DNA of 64,000 nucleotides from Lucifuga dentata (Eukaryota; Chordata; Actinopteri; Ophidiiformes; Bythitidae). Both the position numbers and the translations under genes were made by a program. Positions 52,150-64,000 of the stretch are shown one piece after another. Each line of letters begins with the position of its first letter. The stretch's first letter is position 1. The notes beneath the pieces are model-generated. The model was not told the origin of the DNA. It was given only the letters and a program-made list of their open reading frames with translations, and searched no databases. Where the stretch lies: positions 4,477 through 68,476 of the forward strand of contig VXCM01000422.1 in assembly GCA_014773175.1 (NCBI GenBank). Reading direction: 5' to 3'.

Positions 52150-52399
52150 TGTTTTGTTATTGGGTATTTCGTCATCAAAAGTGGACTGTCGCTCGTCCAA
52201 TGACGTATAGAACGTGTTCGCCATAATGATAATAAAATGTGAACACAAAGCTCAAAAAAAGCAAACAAGGGTTTGGTTGTGACACGACCATCAATGCGTA
52301 GATATTCGCTCGGCCGCGAACACTTCTTGACTGATCTTAGTGGATACGAGTTTTCATAGACTTGGGGAAAATACGAAGGAAACTGAGCGGAACAGCGAG
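52150..52399 (+). promoter_or_regulatory. dcaf1: dcaf1 promoter and probable non-coding first exon
   Basis: CpG-containing sequence (TCGCTCGGCCGCGAAC at about 52307-52322) precedes a good donor GCGAG|GTAAAG at 52399/52400. The first coding exon begins in the next exon at 53134, so a non-coding exon ending at 52399 fits the vertebrate DCAF1 structure. The 5' limit is not known. The intron 52400-53133 shows no other feature. Confidence 0.5.
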
Positions 52400-53134
52400 G
52401 TAAAGTTAGCATGCTAGCTAACTGGTCAGTTCACTGGTGCTGCTAGCCAACTGTAGCTAACATCGATAAGCAGCCTTAACGCGTTTAACTGTGGTTTTAA
52501 TTTGACACAACAATGCATATAAGTATGGACAGCTCATGCCGAATGTGCACTATAGCACTGAATGTCAAATCAGAGCACTTAGCGTTTTCTAGCGAGCTAA
52601 GGAGAATAGCTTCCTATTTAGCCATAGTTTCGCTAGCCAAACACCGCAACAGGCAGTGCCTTAAGTGTGTGCAGTTAAGTTTCAATAAGTAAAAGTAGGA
52701 ATACATGGTTAGCGTTGGAGCTAAGTTGGTCTTTCCAAACCAAAAGATAAAAGGTGTTGAATTATTCCACACGATAATTTGCAAAGTGGCAGTCGTGTGT
52801 TGGCATTTGACAGTTGCATTCCCCAGAGAGATGCTGCAGCCTCTAGATGCTTTGTGAGACGAATGATTCCATGCATATTCTGAAATTCCTTACTTGAGAA
52901 TCAGTTTGACCTCTTGACTCTAGCGAAATATTTCTGTATATTGCAGTTCCCTGAAAGTGAGTTATACTCACCTATGTTCAGACTTTTGTTGACTTATAAT
53001 GCTTATAGACCTATACTTTATGTTCGGGTCTACAGGATTACTACTGTAGATTAGGGTGGTTGTAATTATAATTACTGTGTGCATAATGAATTGATGCAAT
53101 TAAAAAGAATGCCATCCTTCTGCCAGCCTGCAGT

Positions 53135-64000
<10,866 letters not shown>

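Overview
This window is vertebrate nuclear DNA, almost certainly from a teleost fish. All genes are intron-rich with GT-AG junctions, the proteins match vertebrate families along their whole length, and the interspersed repeats are of fish type: a tRNA-headed SINE with a (TTCC)n tail, L2/Rex-like LINE fragments, a Ty3/Gypsy relic and many CA/GT and GA microsatellites. I cannot name the species. Five protein-coding genes are present, and I worked out every coding exon from splice sites plus reading-frame continuity.

Layout. (1) 398-9172 (+): slc6a6, the Na+/Cl- dependent taurine transporter, 13 coding exons, 625 codons, complete. Its first coding exon lies directly behind a SINE. (2) 18029-39850 (-): grip2, a seven-PDZ synaptic scaffold, 24 coding exons, about 1086 codons, convergent with slc6a6, with a second possible first exon at 37097-37136. 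(3) 40938-45017 (-): rpl32, ribosomal protein eL32, 3 coding exons plus a 5'TOP-like non-coding exon at about 45817-45869. Its large intron holds two LINE fragments in opposite orientation. (4) 46380-51369 (+): ssuh2, head-to-head with rpl32, 13 coding exons, 390 codons, with a DnaJ-type cysteine-rich zinc domain and a C-terminal CaaX-like box. (5) 53135 to the right edge (+): dcaf1 (VprBP), substrate receptor of CUL4-DDB1 ubiquitin ligases, 24 coding exons seen, running off the window shortly before its expected stop.

The genes do not form one pathway; they are neighbours by synteny. From general knowledge, the human orthologues SLC6A6, GRIP2, RPL32 and SSUH2 lie on 3p25 and DCAF1 on 3p21, so the block looks like an old vertebrate linkage group. 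The region from 11.3 to 16.4 kb is intergenic and holds decayed transposable elements.

The sequence contains 15 single-N positions. Three lie in coding exons (two in grip2, one in dcaf1) and have an exact 63-66 bp duplication on both sides, which breaks the reading frame. Removing one copy and the N restores codon phase in each case, so these are assembly joins and not biological mutations. I found no prokaryotic-style system, CRISPR array or operon, and no clear sign of a wholly new gene system.
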